From: a virus
IMG/VR virus record: IMGVR_UViG_3300043015_002888
Location: 1-35,581 of that record
Reading direction: 5' to 3' (one strand)
DNA: 35,581 nt
Below are positions 8,515 to 15,742 of this stretch, piece after piece. A program made the translations under genes and the position numbers. The notes beneath the pieces were generated by a model. It was not told where the DNA came from. It searched no databases and saw nothing but the letters and a program-made list of their open reading frames with translations. Numbering within the stretch: the stretch's first letter is position 1; each line of letters starts with the position of its first letter.

Positions 8515-9038
8515 TCTTTAAACTCCATAATTATGTCATGCCAATCATGTTTCTTTTTAATTAAAGGTGAAGTCATATCATTATGTAATCTTAAAACTTC
8601 AGAAACTGGTTTATCAATCATTTTGTAATAGCAGTGAGATACTAATACGGGGTATATAGTAATTGAATCTGGATCAATTACTTTCCATATATTATTATGA
8701 ACTAAGATATTACTTAAGTTTAAATCTAAATGAAACAAATAACAATTATGGTCATATGAGAATTTACTGAATTTATATAATATTTCAGTCATTTTGTGAA
8801 TATATTCGTTATGCCTCATACCAGTACCTGGTTGAAGTTCTTCACCTTCAATCTTTTCCATAATCATATACGTATTATCACCTTCGTAGATTTTAGGTGT
8901 TATTCCGTATTCATCTACAAATTTTTTATAATAATTATACCAATCTTCGTCTAAATGATGAATTGGTTTTTTAAATTCTTTATGAATTAAATTATCTTTT
9001 AATTCAACTCTTACTCGGGGATCATCTTTTAATATCAT
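8502..9038 (-). CDS. Small kinase-fold phosphotransferase-like protein
   Basis: A 178-residue protein that looks like a stripped-down protein-kinase or aminoglycoside-phosphotransferase fold. YMIMEKIEGEEL (residues 57-68) fits the hinge, HLDLNLSNILV (103-113) fits the catalytic loop HxDxxxxN with Asp105 and Asn110, and KVIDPDSI (119-126) stands where the metal-binding DFG or DxD would be. The N-terminal lobe is very short and I see no glycine-rich loop, so ATP binding may be unusual. It starts with an ATGA overlap on the PP-loop gene and so belongs to the same operon. It may phosphorylate the pathway intermediate or an operon partner; both are inference. Confidence 0.6.
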   Translation of the reverse strand: MILKDDPRVRVELKDNLIHKEFKKPIHHLDEDWYNYYKKFVDEYGITPKIYEGDNTYMIMEKIEGEELQPGTGMRHNEYIHKMTEILYKFSKFSYDHNCYLFHLDLNLSNILVHNNIWKVIDPDSITIYPVLVSHCYYKMIDKPVSEVLRLHNDMTSPLIKKKHDWHDIIMEFKECGK

Positions 9039-9736
9039 TCTAATTTACCAAATGCCCATTCTCTTTCACTACACCACCAGCACCAACCGCAATGTCCTAT
9101 TAAACCATTAGGATCTTCGCAAGATCGTGTTAGCGGAAATAATGTTTCAATTAAACCTTCATCTTTATAAACTTTGGCTACACCTTTTTTATCAGTATTT
9201 CTAAATGGCTCTATCAATTCTAATCCGGATGGTTTCTTATAAACCCATTGTCTCCATCCATGGTGCTGTCCTCTAGATTTTTCAGCTGTTCCTGGTACAC
9301 CATCCCAACCTAATTGTATTTGCAATTCTATAGGTGGATTAAGAGTTGTTCCATTATACACTCTTTGTATAATTCCATCCGAATATAATTCCTCTTGTAA
9401 ATTATAAAAAAAGTCACGATCCCATTCTTCATCGCCGTCATAATTATCCATAGGAGGATAATGAATAAAATGATCTTTATACTGATAATTAAAATGATTT
9501 TCTAAAAATTCTACGACTTCAGATGCAAAATACGGGTTAGAGGGTTTTGGTCTTCTCATAGTAAGCGGTATTATTTCTATATCTAAGTTTTTTTCTATTA
9601 TCTCTTTAGTAACTAAATATAGCATTAAAGAAGAATCAACACCACCACTACACCATACACCTACTGTTTTAATGTCAATTCCAGTATTTGTTGGTACAAT
9701 AGTTTCCGGAACCGGAGATGGAATTATAGGTACCAT
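9035..9736 (-). CDS. QueC-like PP-loop ATPase (copy 2)
   Basis: A 233-residue N-type ATP pyrophosphatase. The PP-loop SGGVDSS lies at residues 30-36 after VGVWC. The C-terminal cysteines are Cys206, then Cys216-x2-Cys219-x2-Cys222 (CGWCWWCSER), after the block LFPLTRSCE. I take the ATG at 9736 rather than the TTG at 9745: this gives exactly the length of copy 1 (4519-5220) and puts three cysteines at the same residue numbers. It overlaps the twitch radical SAM gene upstream by 13 bases. It resembles QueC, but with no neighbouring queuosine genes the acid or amide it activates is open. Confidence 0.82.
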   Translation of the reverse strand: MVPIIPSPVPETIVPTNTGIDIKTVGVWCSGGVDSSLMLYLVTKEIIEKNLDIEIIPLTMRRPKPSNPYFASEVVEFLENHFNYQYKDHFIHYPPMDNYDGDEEWDRDFFYNLQEELYSDGIIQRVYNGTTLNPPIELQIQLGWDGVPGTAEKSRGQHHGWRQWVYKKPSGLELIEPFRNTDKKGVAKVYKDEGLIETLFPLTRSCEDPNGLIGHCGWCWWCSEREWAFGKLE

Positions 9737-11142
9737 TCTAGCCAATCCATTTCTGAATAAATTTCGTTAAATTTTAATCCACGCATTTCTGCAACTCTGT
9801 AACACCATTCTGCCATTTCCGGTAAACGTTGCGACCAGTCTTCGGCGTCCATAAAATTTAATAAACCTTCAAATCGCTTAATGCCATATTCTGATTCACG
9901 CCATGTTTCATAACTAATACCAGCTTCTTCTACACCGGTACATTTTTGCCAATTTTCTTCTAACCAAGGAAATAATTCTTCTTCCCATTTAGTTCGCACA
10001 TCGCGTTTAAACCATTCTGGTAATGCTTTTACATTGAGTTGCGGCGGCCAATAAGCAAGATGACAAGAAAAAATACCGGCACCATTTGGCCATTTATTTA
10101 GATTCTTAAATCCACTATTAATTTTCCATTTAATAAACTCAGGCATATAATAATAGTTAAGAGAAATGCCGGTCCATGCGGTCGTGAGTGTTAAATTATC
10201 ATAAGGATAATTATCAAGTTTATGCAATTGTGTTTCAACCTCATCCCAATTAGATGGGTATCTAACATAATGCAAACGATCTTCGATATCATCAATCGAG
10301 AAGTGAAAAATAACTTTATCAAATTCTTTCCAAAGTTCAAATAAATCTTCTCTCCATTCAAGTCCATTTGAGTTATAGCGCAATTCGATTTGGCTAGCAT
10401 ATCCCATTTCAATAACTTTTTCAAGGATTTCGTAATGCTCTTTCATAATAAGAGCTTCACCACCAGCCCAATACAATTGTTCTAATGTAGGAATCTGTGT
10501 ATAAAGCTCAGGCAAAAACATTTTATTCTTTTTATGCCACGCATATGAACCACCAGTCCATGCTAACTTACCGGTATCTTTCTCCCACCCGTGCGTGAAG
10601 CGAAGTTTTTCATTAATCAGTTTTGGATAAATCTGTTTATGTTCTTTAACCCATCCAGACGAATCATGAGGAGAACACATAACACAAGCTAATTGGCATT
10701 TAGAACCAAGGCGTAAATCAATATAGCGAACACGTGGGGGAACTTCACCGGTTTCAGGATTATAATCTTGTAAGATTTCTTCTAATCCAACTTTATCAAT
10801 CCATTTTTTAGTTTCCCATTGCCTCTTTGATCGATGGCCGGCTTCTTCTTCTTTAAAACACTTTATACAAGATGTAGGTTTTTCTCCGCGCATCATAGCT
10901 TTACGTGTTTCACACATATAAGTATTATTCCAAGCATCTAAAAGAGATGTATGGGCTAGATTTGCTGGTTTACCGTCGTCTTTACGAAGCACGCCGGCAT
11001 CTGAAGCGGTTTTATTAGTAGAGTCTGCATTCTGAACACCTGAAGCATTTGCAGTACAGCAAACCCTCATATGACCGTTTGGTCGGGTAGAGATGTGCAT
11101 CCACGGTAAAGCGCAGAAGGTATCAGAAGGGAAATCACTCAT
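9724..11142 (-). CDS. Twitch-domain radical SAM protein (copy 2), first gene of the operon
   Basis: A 472-residue protein with the layout of copy 1. An N-terminal cysteine-rich section (FCALPWMHIS, then VCC and CIKC) is followed by the radical SAM motif at about Cys149-x3-Cys153-x2-Cys156 (KCQLACVMCSPHDSSGW), then YWAGGEALI and YNSNGLEW. The C-terminal part is Trp-rich. The ATG at 11142 is preferred to that at 11148, because the AAGG lies 8 bases before the former and only 2 before the latter. It is the first gene of the leftward operon and sits behind the divergent promoter region at 11143-11181. Confidence 0.86.
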   Translation of the reverse strand: MSDFPSDTFCALPWMHISTRPNGHMRVCCTANASGVQNADSTNKTASDAGVLRKDDGKPANLAHTSLLDAWNNTYMCETRKAMMRGEKPTSCIKCFKEEEAGHRSKRQWETKKWIDKVGLEEILQDYNPETGEVPPRVRYIDLRLGSKCQLACVMCSPHDSSGWVKEHKQIYPKLINEKLRFTHGWEKDTGKLAWTGGSYAWHKKNKMFLPELYTQIPTLEQLYWAGGEALIMKEHYEILEKVIEMGYASQIELRYNSNGLEWREDLFELWKEFDKVIFHFSIDDIEDRLHYVRYPSNWDEVETQLHKLDNYPYDNLTLTTAWTGISLNYYYMPEFIKWKINSGFKNLNKWPNGAGIFSCHLAYWPPQLNVKALPEWFKRDVRTKWEEELFPWLEENWQKCTGVEEAGISYETWRESEYGIKRFEGLLNFMDAEDWSQRLPEMAEWCYRVAEMRGLKFNEIYSEMDWLEWYL

Positions 11143-11181
11143 ATACATAACCTTATATTATAATGCATAGGATTATATATC
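11143..11181. promoter_or_regulatory. Divergent promoter region between the radical SAM operon and the methyltransferase/glycosyltransferase operon
   Basis: The only gap between two divergent operons, 39 bases long. It contains overlapping -10-like hexamers: TATAAT on the plus strand at 11159-11164 and TATAAT on the minus strand at 11162-11157. No exact late octamer TATAAATA is present, which hints at a non-late class of expression. AGGA at 11169-11172 is the ribosome site for the plus gene and AAGG at 11153-11150 that for the minus gene. No -35 box is convincing, and on either strand it would lie partly in the opposite gene. Confidence 0.5.
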
Positions 11182-12015
11182 ATGTTTGAAAACACTTTGA
11201 ATTGGGTAAGAGGTTTATCCGAATATTTGAATTTCGTTGGTGATGAGGATGCAAAAAAGTTTGTAGACTTTATTGAAAAATGTATGTATGCGGAGCAACC
11301 TGTTATTAATGCGACAAATGATGCTGGCATGGTTGAGTTTATTAGTGTGCTCAGAAAGTTTACACCTAATGAAATTTTCGATATCTTCCATAAATATTTT
11401 CGATCAGGTGAAGATCCAGCAATTATTCAAGATGCATTTAGCCGTGGCCAAGTATTAAGTAAAATATGGTTAGTCACAGAACTTGCAAAAATTCAAAAAG
11501 ATTTTAAAATGATTCATGTTCATGCCGGATGGATGGGACAAATCAGATTGTATTTAGACCAAGTAGATATTAATTATGATAAAATGAGAATATTCGATAT
11601 TGATCCAATTGTAATGAAACTCAGTGATAAAGTATTTAATAATGAGCTTTTAGAAAATTGGAAAGTTAAGTCAGCCTATTTTGATATTACAGATACAGAA
11701 CAATTATATAGAACTGGTTATGAATATAAATGTGCAGATACGGTTATAGAAAAATCGATTCCAGACTGTGTAATTAGTACTAGTTGCGAGCATTTTAGTG
11801 ATAACTGGTATCATAAATTAAAAATTAAATCTGAAGGTTGGGGAAATCTAATAGCTATTCAAACTAATAACTTTCATAAAATTGAAGACCATATTAACAC
11901 TGTACATTCTCTACAAGAAGTAAAAATAAAATATCCTATGGATGAGATTTTTTATGAAGGTGAACTTGAACTAAATGGATACACCCGTTATATGCTAATT
12001 GGTAAAAATAAATGA
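11182..12015 (+). CDS. Class I SAM-dependent methyltransferase-like protein
   Basis: A 277-residue protein with a helical N-terminal part of about 105 residues and then a Rossmann-type core. IHVHAGWMGQ (111-120) stands in the first-strand, SAM-loop position, RIFDIDP (136-142) has the acidic residue that ends strand 2, and PDCVISTSCEHF fits strand 4 with the catalytic region. The Gly loop is weaker than the classical GxGxG, so cofactor binding is inferred. It opens the plus-strand operon with an AGGA 9 bases before the ATG. The glycosyltransferase-like gene follows with an ATGA overlap. Methylation of a sugar or of the product of the neighbouring operon is possible. Confidence 0.55.
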   Translation: MFENTLNWVRGLSEYLNFVGDEDAKKFVDFIEKCMYAEQPVINATNDAGMVEFISVLRKFTPNEIFDIFHKYFRSGEDPAIIQDAFSRGQVLSKIWLVTELAKIQKDFKMIHVHAGWMGQIRLYLDQVDINYDKMRIFDIDPIVMKLSDKVFNNELLENWKVKSAYFDITDTEQLYRTGYEYKCADTVIEKSIPDCVISTSCEHFSDNWYHKLKIKSEGWGNLIAIQTNNFHKIEDHINTVHSLQEVKIKYPMDEIFYEGELELNGYTRYMLIGKNK

Positions 12016-12698
12016 ACTTTTTTACATTAAAATGGGGTACTAAGTACGGTCCAGAATACGTAAATAGGTTATACGGATCTTTATTGGTTCACTATAAAAA
12101 ACCATTTACACTTACGTGCTATACAGATAATCGTACCGGCATGCGAGAAGAAGTACAATTAGAACATATTGATATACTTCGCCCATATAATACAGATCGT
12201 GTATTTACATATGAAAAACTAAAATTAATGGATCACCATGAAACCGGCATATGGCTTGATTTAGATATTCTTATTCACGAAGATATCACGGATGTAGAAC
12301 CGATTGGTGATTTTACTATGATATGGAATCATTGGAATCCGTTGAGTCGATCATATGATTGGTATGGCAAAGGAACTTCATGCCATGTGAATAGTTCGTT
12401 TGTTTATTGGAATAACCCAGAATGGCTAAAGAAATTTACTCATGATAATTGGAGTAAGATTCAATTTACATATAAGTCACTTGACAAATATATGTTTTAC
12501 CAACATCACCGGAATGAAAGGCTAAACTATTGGCCTAAAGATTTAGTTTCAAACTATAATAAAGAATGGTTTGAACTTAGAAATAAAATTACGTTATTCA
12601 ATACGTCTCATATCAAAGCAAATAATTTAAATGAAGTTGGTTACGAATTGCATGAAGCAAAAGATGAAGTGGTGGAATTATGGAAGAGTTACTCTTAG
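12012..12698 (+). CDS. GT-A type glycosyltransferase-like protein 1
   Basis: A 228-residue protein with the features of a small GT-A glycosyltransferase. FFTLKWGTKYGPEYVNRLYG opens the nucleotide-binding half, TLTCYTDN follows, and WLDLDILIHED (81-91) contains the DxD metal/nucleotide-sugar motif (Asp83, Asp85). The later stretch HVNSSFVYWN is typical of the acceptor half in GT8-like proteins. Such enzymes transfer a sugar from a nucleotide donor; the acceptor could be DNA, a virion protein or a surface glycan. It overlaps the methyltransferase-like gene (ATGA) and the next gene (19 bases). Confidence 0.65.
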   Translation: MNFFTLKWGTKYGPEYVNRLYGSLLVHYKKPFTLTCYTDNRTGMREEVQLEHIDILRPYNTDRVFTYEKLKLMDHHETGIWLDLDILIHEDITDVEPIGDFTMIWNHWNPLSRSYDWYGKGTSCHVNSSFVYWNNPEWLKKFTHDNWSKIQFTYKSLDKYMFYQHHRNERLNYWPKDLVSNYNKEWFELRNKITLFNTSHIKANNLNEVGYELHEAKDEVVELWKSYS

Positions 12699-13078
12699 AA
12701 TATGATACGGTAACATTAGTTGCATGCAATGATAAAAAAGAGTTAATCAATAATCTAATTAGTATGGGTATTGAAGTTAGAGCGTATGATTACGATCCAT
12801 TTTTTAACGACACTGAAAATTATGAAATAAAAGACTTTGTATTTGATAATGTCGAGTTAAAAGGATGCGTTGTTAACTTTAATTGCGAGAAGACATATCC
12901 TCTTGGGTTAATTTATGAAGGCGATATGATTTTAATTGGAGATAATGATCAGCACAATGGTGATTGCAATCCTATTACTTCTTGTGAACAGCTAATTAAA
13001 CAAAATAATATAAACAAAGTTTATAATTCATATATTAATGGAAAACATTTTATAGTACATGGAACTAATATTAGTTAA
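12680..13078 (+). CDS. Small protein resembling the core of the neighbouring methyltransferase
   Basis: A 132-residue protein that I do not recognise as a named family. It follows the same order as the core of 11182-12015: a strand with VTLVACNDKKEL, then VRAYDYDPFF where the other has RIFDIDP, then GCVVNFNCEKTYPL where the other has DCVISTSCEHF. It ends with ILIGDNDQHNGDCNP and a short strand. The N-terminal helical domain is missing. It may be a minimal methyltransferase relative or a non-catalytic partner. GGTGGA lies just before its ATG, and it overlaps both neighbours by about 20 bases. Confidence 0.45.
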   Translation: MEELLLEYDTVTLVACNDKKELINNLISMGIEVRAYDYDPFFNDTENYEIKDFVFDNVELKGCVVNFNCEKTYPLGLIYEGDMILIGDNDQHNGDCNPITSCEQLIKQNNINKVYNSYINGKHFIVHGTNIS

Positions 13079-13607
13079 TACTCCACCAAAATATGGTGAC
13101 CAATGGTGGACAGATAATATCATCTATATGCTCAAAGGTAATTTACAGATTGACTCTGTTAAAATAATTACCGATTCTCAATTAGGTGGAGTATATGATA
13201 AATTACGGATATTTAAAGAGTGCAAACATATAGCAACTCAGTATCTTTACTTAGACTTAGATGTTTTAATTAAAGGTGACATTTCGCATCTCCTTAGAAC
13301 TGAATTTACCTTATTAGAAGCTTGGTGGAGATATCCAGCGCATACACCTTTAAATAGTTCTATTATGAGTTGGCTTGGTGATTGTTCTTACATATATAAT
13401 AAATTTATGGAAGACTTTGACTATAACATGGTAAAGTATTATCGTGGTATTGATGAGTTCATTTATAAAGAAATAAAATATTGTACATATGAGAAAGTTT
13501 GTGATACAATAAGATGGGATTACGGGGGTGGACAGTATTCAGTTACTCTTTATAACGATAGTTTAGAAGAATTTAAGAAATGCAAAGAGTGTTTGCCGTA
13601 CGAATAG
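13059..13607 (+). CDS. GT-A type glycosyltransferase-like protein 2
   Basis: A 182-residue protein, the shortest of the three GT-A-like proteins here. LILVNTPPKYGDQWW begins the fold, VKIITDS and YDKLRIF follow, and YLYLDLDVLIKGD (63-75) holds the DxD motif (Asp66, Asp68). LEAWWRYPAHTPLNSSIMSW matches the region after the DxD in protein 1. A C-terminal acceptor region appears reduced, so it may be a partial or specialised enzyme. It overlaps its neighbours by 20 and 28 bases. Confidence 0.55.
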   Translation: MELILVNTPPKYGDQWWTDNIIYMLKGNLQIDSVKIITDSQLGGVYDKLRIFKECKHIATQYLYLDLDVLIKGDISHLLRTEFTLLEAWWRYPAHTPLNSSIMSWLGDCSYIYNKFMEDFDYNMVKYYRGIDEFIYKEIKYCTYEKVCDTIRWDYGGGQYSVTLYNDSLEEFKKCKECLPYE

Positions 13608-14248
13608 GCGATAAGTATGGTCCTCACTATGAGGATTATATTAATTCTAAAATTCCAAATGTAACATGGATTCGCGAAGAATCCATTGGTAAATTACAAT
13701 GGAATAAATTAATTCCTATGAATATGAATATCGATGAACCAGTGGTTGTCATTGATATAGACATGTTTTTTATCAATGACTACATGGATGTAATTAATTA
13801 TCCTATCCAAAGAGGTGAATTTGTATCCATGCCTGGATGGTGGCAAGATGCAAAAGGATATACATTGCAGGGCGGATTTCAAAAATATTATCCAAAAGAC
13901 TGTAAGTATATCTTTGATGAGTTTACTAGTAAACCAGATTACTGGATGGAATATTACATTAAAAACGGTACTACAATTGGTCCAGTTAATGGTGAGCAAT
14001 ATTTTATTGAGGATCAAGTAAAGAAAATATTAAAACTTAAACTAATACCAGAAACATGGGTTTCTAGATGGGAAGCTAATATGTCTGAACGATTAGAATT
14101 TAGTTTAAATCTTCACTATAATGCTAGTTATCTACGTTTAGGACAGGAATTTTATCCAGATCTGAAGATACTTCATTTCCTAGATCAGGGATCGCTGCAT
14201 GCAGATGAGCTAAAAGCTCTGGAACAGTCTTTGCTTTACGTAAACTAG
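13580..14248 (+). CDS. GT-A type glycosyltransferase-like protein 3
   Basis: A 222-residue protein with VFAVRIGDKYGPHYEDY at the start, similar to protein 1, KLQWNKLIPM, and VVVIDIDMFFIND (55-67) with DxD residues Asp59 and Asp61. SMPGWWQDAKGYTLQGGFQKY follows, and the end LKILHFLDQG is like the closing strand of GT8-type enzymes. Its last 125 bases overlap, in the opposite direction, the end of the coiled-coil gene at 14124-14798. It is the last gene of the plus-strand operon. Confidence 0.6.
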   Translation: MQRVFAVRIGDKYGPHYEDYINSKIPNVTWIREESIGKLQWNKLIPMNMNIDEPVVVIDIDMFFINDYMDVINYPIQRGEFVSMPGWWQDAKGYTLQGGFQKYYPKDCKYIFDEFTSKPDYWMEYYIKNGTTIGPVNGEQYFIEDQVKKILKLKLIPETWVSRWEANMSERLEFSLNLHYNASYLRLGQEFYPDLKILHFLDQGSLHADELKALEQSLLYVN

Positions 14249-14798
14249 CCTTCATCTCGCGATCTTTTGAATTTTTAATCTGATCTAATTCAAATATTTC
14301 TAATTTTAACTTAAAGAAACTTGCTTTATCTTCAGCCAAATTTAAAATAATTCTTAATGTGGTAGGAGTTCGTTTTTCAACTATTTTTTCAACAATTTTA
14401 TCGACTGCAATTTCTTTTTCAACTACCTTTTCAATTTCTTTTTCAACTACCTTTTCAACTATAACTTCTTTAGGCTTTGCTTTTAATTGTTCTTCTAGCT
14501 CTTGTATTTTAGTTTTGCTTTCTTTCCAATTTTTCCAATCTAAATAAGATTCTAAAAATTGTTGAAATAAAACTTCTCTTTCACCTTGATATTTGTTATA
14601 ATCATTTGTATTTTGTGTGATATCAGCTTCAGTATATAATGTTTTAACTCTTTTAGCTAACTCGTCGTTTTCGTTACTAATCGATATAACGGGAACTTCG
14701 GTTATTTTATCACTTTCAAAAAATACTTTTGCAAGAGTGTGATCTAAATCTACCCAAATAACATTTGCAATTTTTGATTTATTATTCCATTTAGCCAT
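14124..14798 (-). CDS. Coiled-coil protein beside the virion genes, function unknown
   Basis: A 224-residue protein of no recognised family. It has a short folded N-terminal part with WVDLDHTLAKVFF, a helical middle (residues 75-110, KIQELEEQLKAK), then a repetitive Val-Glu-Lys region at 111-143 built on EKVVEKEI units, and a basic C-terminal part with IKNSKDREMKASLRKAKTVPE. It is the last gene of the leftward structural operon, so a tail-fibre-associated or accessory virion role is possible. The final 41 residues are encoded antisense to the glycosyltransferase-like gene at 13580-14248. These may be an extension gained by loss of an earlier stop. An AGGG lies 9 bases before the ATG. Confidence 0.7.
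   Translation of the reverse strand: MAKWNNKSKIANVIWVDLDHTLAKVFFESDKITEVPVISISNENDELAKRVKTLYTEADITQNTNDYNKYQGEREVLFQQFLESYLDWKNWKESKTKIQELEEQLKAKPKEVIVEKVVEKEIEKVVEKEIAVDKIVEKIVEKRTPTTLRIILNLAEDKASFFKLKLEIFELDQIKNSKDREMKASLRKAKTVPELLAHLHAAIPDLGNEVSSDLDKIPVLNVDN
14411..14458. repeat. Perfect 24-base tandem duplication in the coiled-coil gene
   Basis: Two identical 24-base units lie head to tail at 14411-14434 and 14435-14458 (minus strand unit starts TTGAAAAGGTAGTTG). They encode the repeated octapeptide EKVVEKEI. The units are identical at every base including wobble positions, so the duplication is recent or kept by slippage. Neighbouring VEK units are degenerate copies. Confidence 0.9.
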
Positions 14799-14804
14799 AA
14801 TAAT

Positions 14805-15740
14805 TTACCCTTTATATCTAAGCCAATACGTATTGACAGTCGTCGTTGTTCCTGATGTTAACGGTGTACTTCTACTTGTATATACTTCGCTAAAACCGGT
14901 ACCAGTTGAAAATTGAGTATTAGTAGCTTGATTATATTTAGTGTCTAAAAAGCTGCCGCGAGATCCAGTTGGTTCAACCCCAGATGTTATTTCATATCTT
15001 AAATCAACTGTTGAATCTGTTAATCTTCTTGTAAGAGCCGGTAATAATATATCTTGAATCATAAAATGATTTTGGTTAAAAAATTGAACTGTTTTTATAT
15101 CATTATTATTTAAGTATAACGGAAGAAAATCAGTAGAACCTGGTTCAGTAACTAAAGATCTTTTTAGCCATAATTTATACGTAGTATTACCAACATCATT
15201 ATAACGACTATCAACAAACCAAGCTCCTTTATCACTCCACGTACCAGCTCCTCCAACTACTGGTTCGTTAATAGACACATAGTATGAACCAACATAATCT
15301 ATTGATTTTAAGTTACTTATAGCTTGTGAAATTATTGAGTATAAAATTGTACTAGTGTTTGCAATTTGTATATCAGTTCCGCTTAAGGCTAAATATGATG
15401 CGCTATCTAGCTCGGAATTAGATGGAAATAATGGCCATGAAATATTTTGTCGGTAATAGTACGTAGTATCTGTTTCGGTACCAAGGCCTGGATAAGCTGG
15501 ATATGACTGAAACGAACCGTCATCGGAAGGCGCCGCTTGAGTTGCGTCTTGTAGGGTTGAACTAGTGTCTAAGGCAGAACCAATACTTGACCCGCCACTA
15601 GCAGCTGCATAAATTGCTCCATCACCGGCGGCATCTAATTGATTTGCATATGCAAGTTGTAAATAATAAACTACTCGATCCGCCTGGGAGCTACTCATAG
15701 TTCTCAGATCAAAACCATCATAGTATAATGGGCGTGTCAT
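14805..15740 (-). CDS. Virion structural protein, tail-fibre type
   Basis: A 311-residue protein, low in Cys, rich in Ser, Thr, Tyr and Asn, which is typical of phage fibre or baseplate-attached proteins. It begins with RPLYYDGFDLRTMSSSQADRVVYYLQLAYANQ and ends with a Thr-rich tail and YWLRYKG. I recognise it as a type found in the structural cluster of marine T4-like phages but cannot assign a T4 counterpart. Gene order, after the giant baseplate-associated protein and a small fibre-like protein, supports a tail-fibre or adhesion role. Confidence 0.65.
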   Translation of the reverse strand: MTRPLYYDGFDLRTMSSSQADRVVYYLQLAYANQLDAAGDGAIYAAASGGSSIGSALDTSSTLQDATQAAPSDDGSFQSYPAYPGLGTETDTTYYYRQNISWPLFPSNSELDSASYLALSGTDIQIANTSTILYSIISQAISNLKSIDYVGSYYVSINEPVVGGAGTWSDKGAWFVDSRYNDVGNTTYKLWLKRSLVTEPGSTDFLPLYLNNNDIKTVQFFNQNHFMIQDILLPALTRRLTDSTVDLRYEITSGVEPTGSRGSFLDTKYNQATNTQFSTGTGFSEVYTSRSTPLTSGTTTTVNTYWLRYKG

Positions 15741-15742
15741 GT

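Noticed and set aside
4519-9736. Reading the PP-loop genes as a standard queuosine/7-deazaguanine pathway
   Set aside because: No QueD, FolE, QueE-type partner that I can identify, DpdA or transglycosylase is in the window; only the QueC-like fold and zinc site support it.
9737-9745. TTG start for the second PP-loop gene
   Set aside because: The ATG at 9736 makes it the same length as its paralogue and aligns the cysteines.
10191-10424. Minus-strand ORF of 77 residues
   Set aside because: Out-of-frame shadow within the twitch radical SAM gene.
1012-11142. Classical RiPP cluster
   Set aside because: No precursor peptide, transporter or protease gene is seen, and there are no gaps for one.
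14730-14765. HAD-like motif I (VDLDHTL) in the coiled-coil protein
   Set aside because: No motif II, III or IV follows and the rest is coiled coil; probably coincidental.
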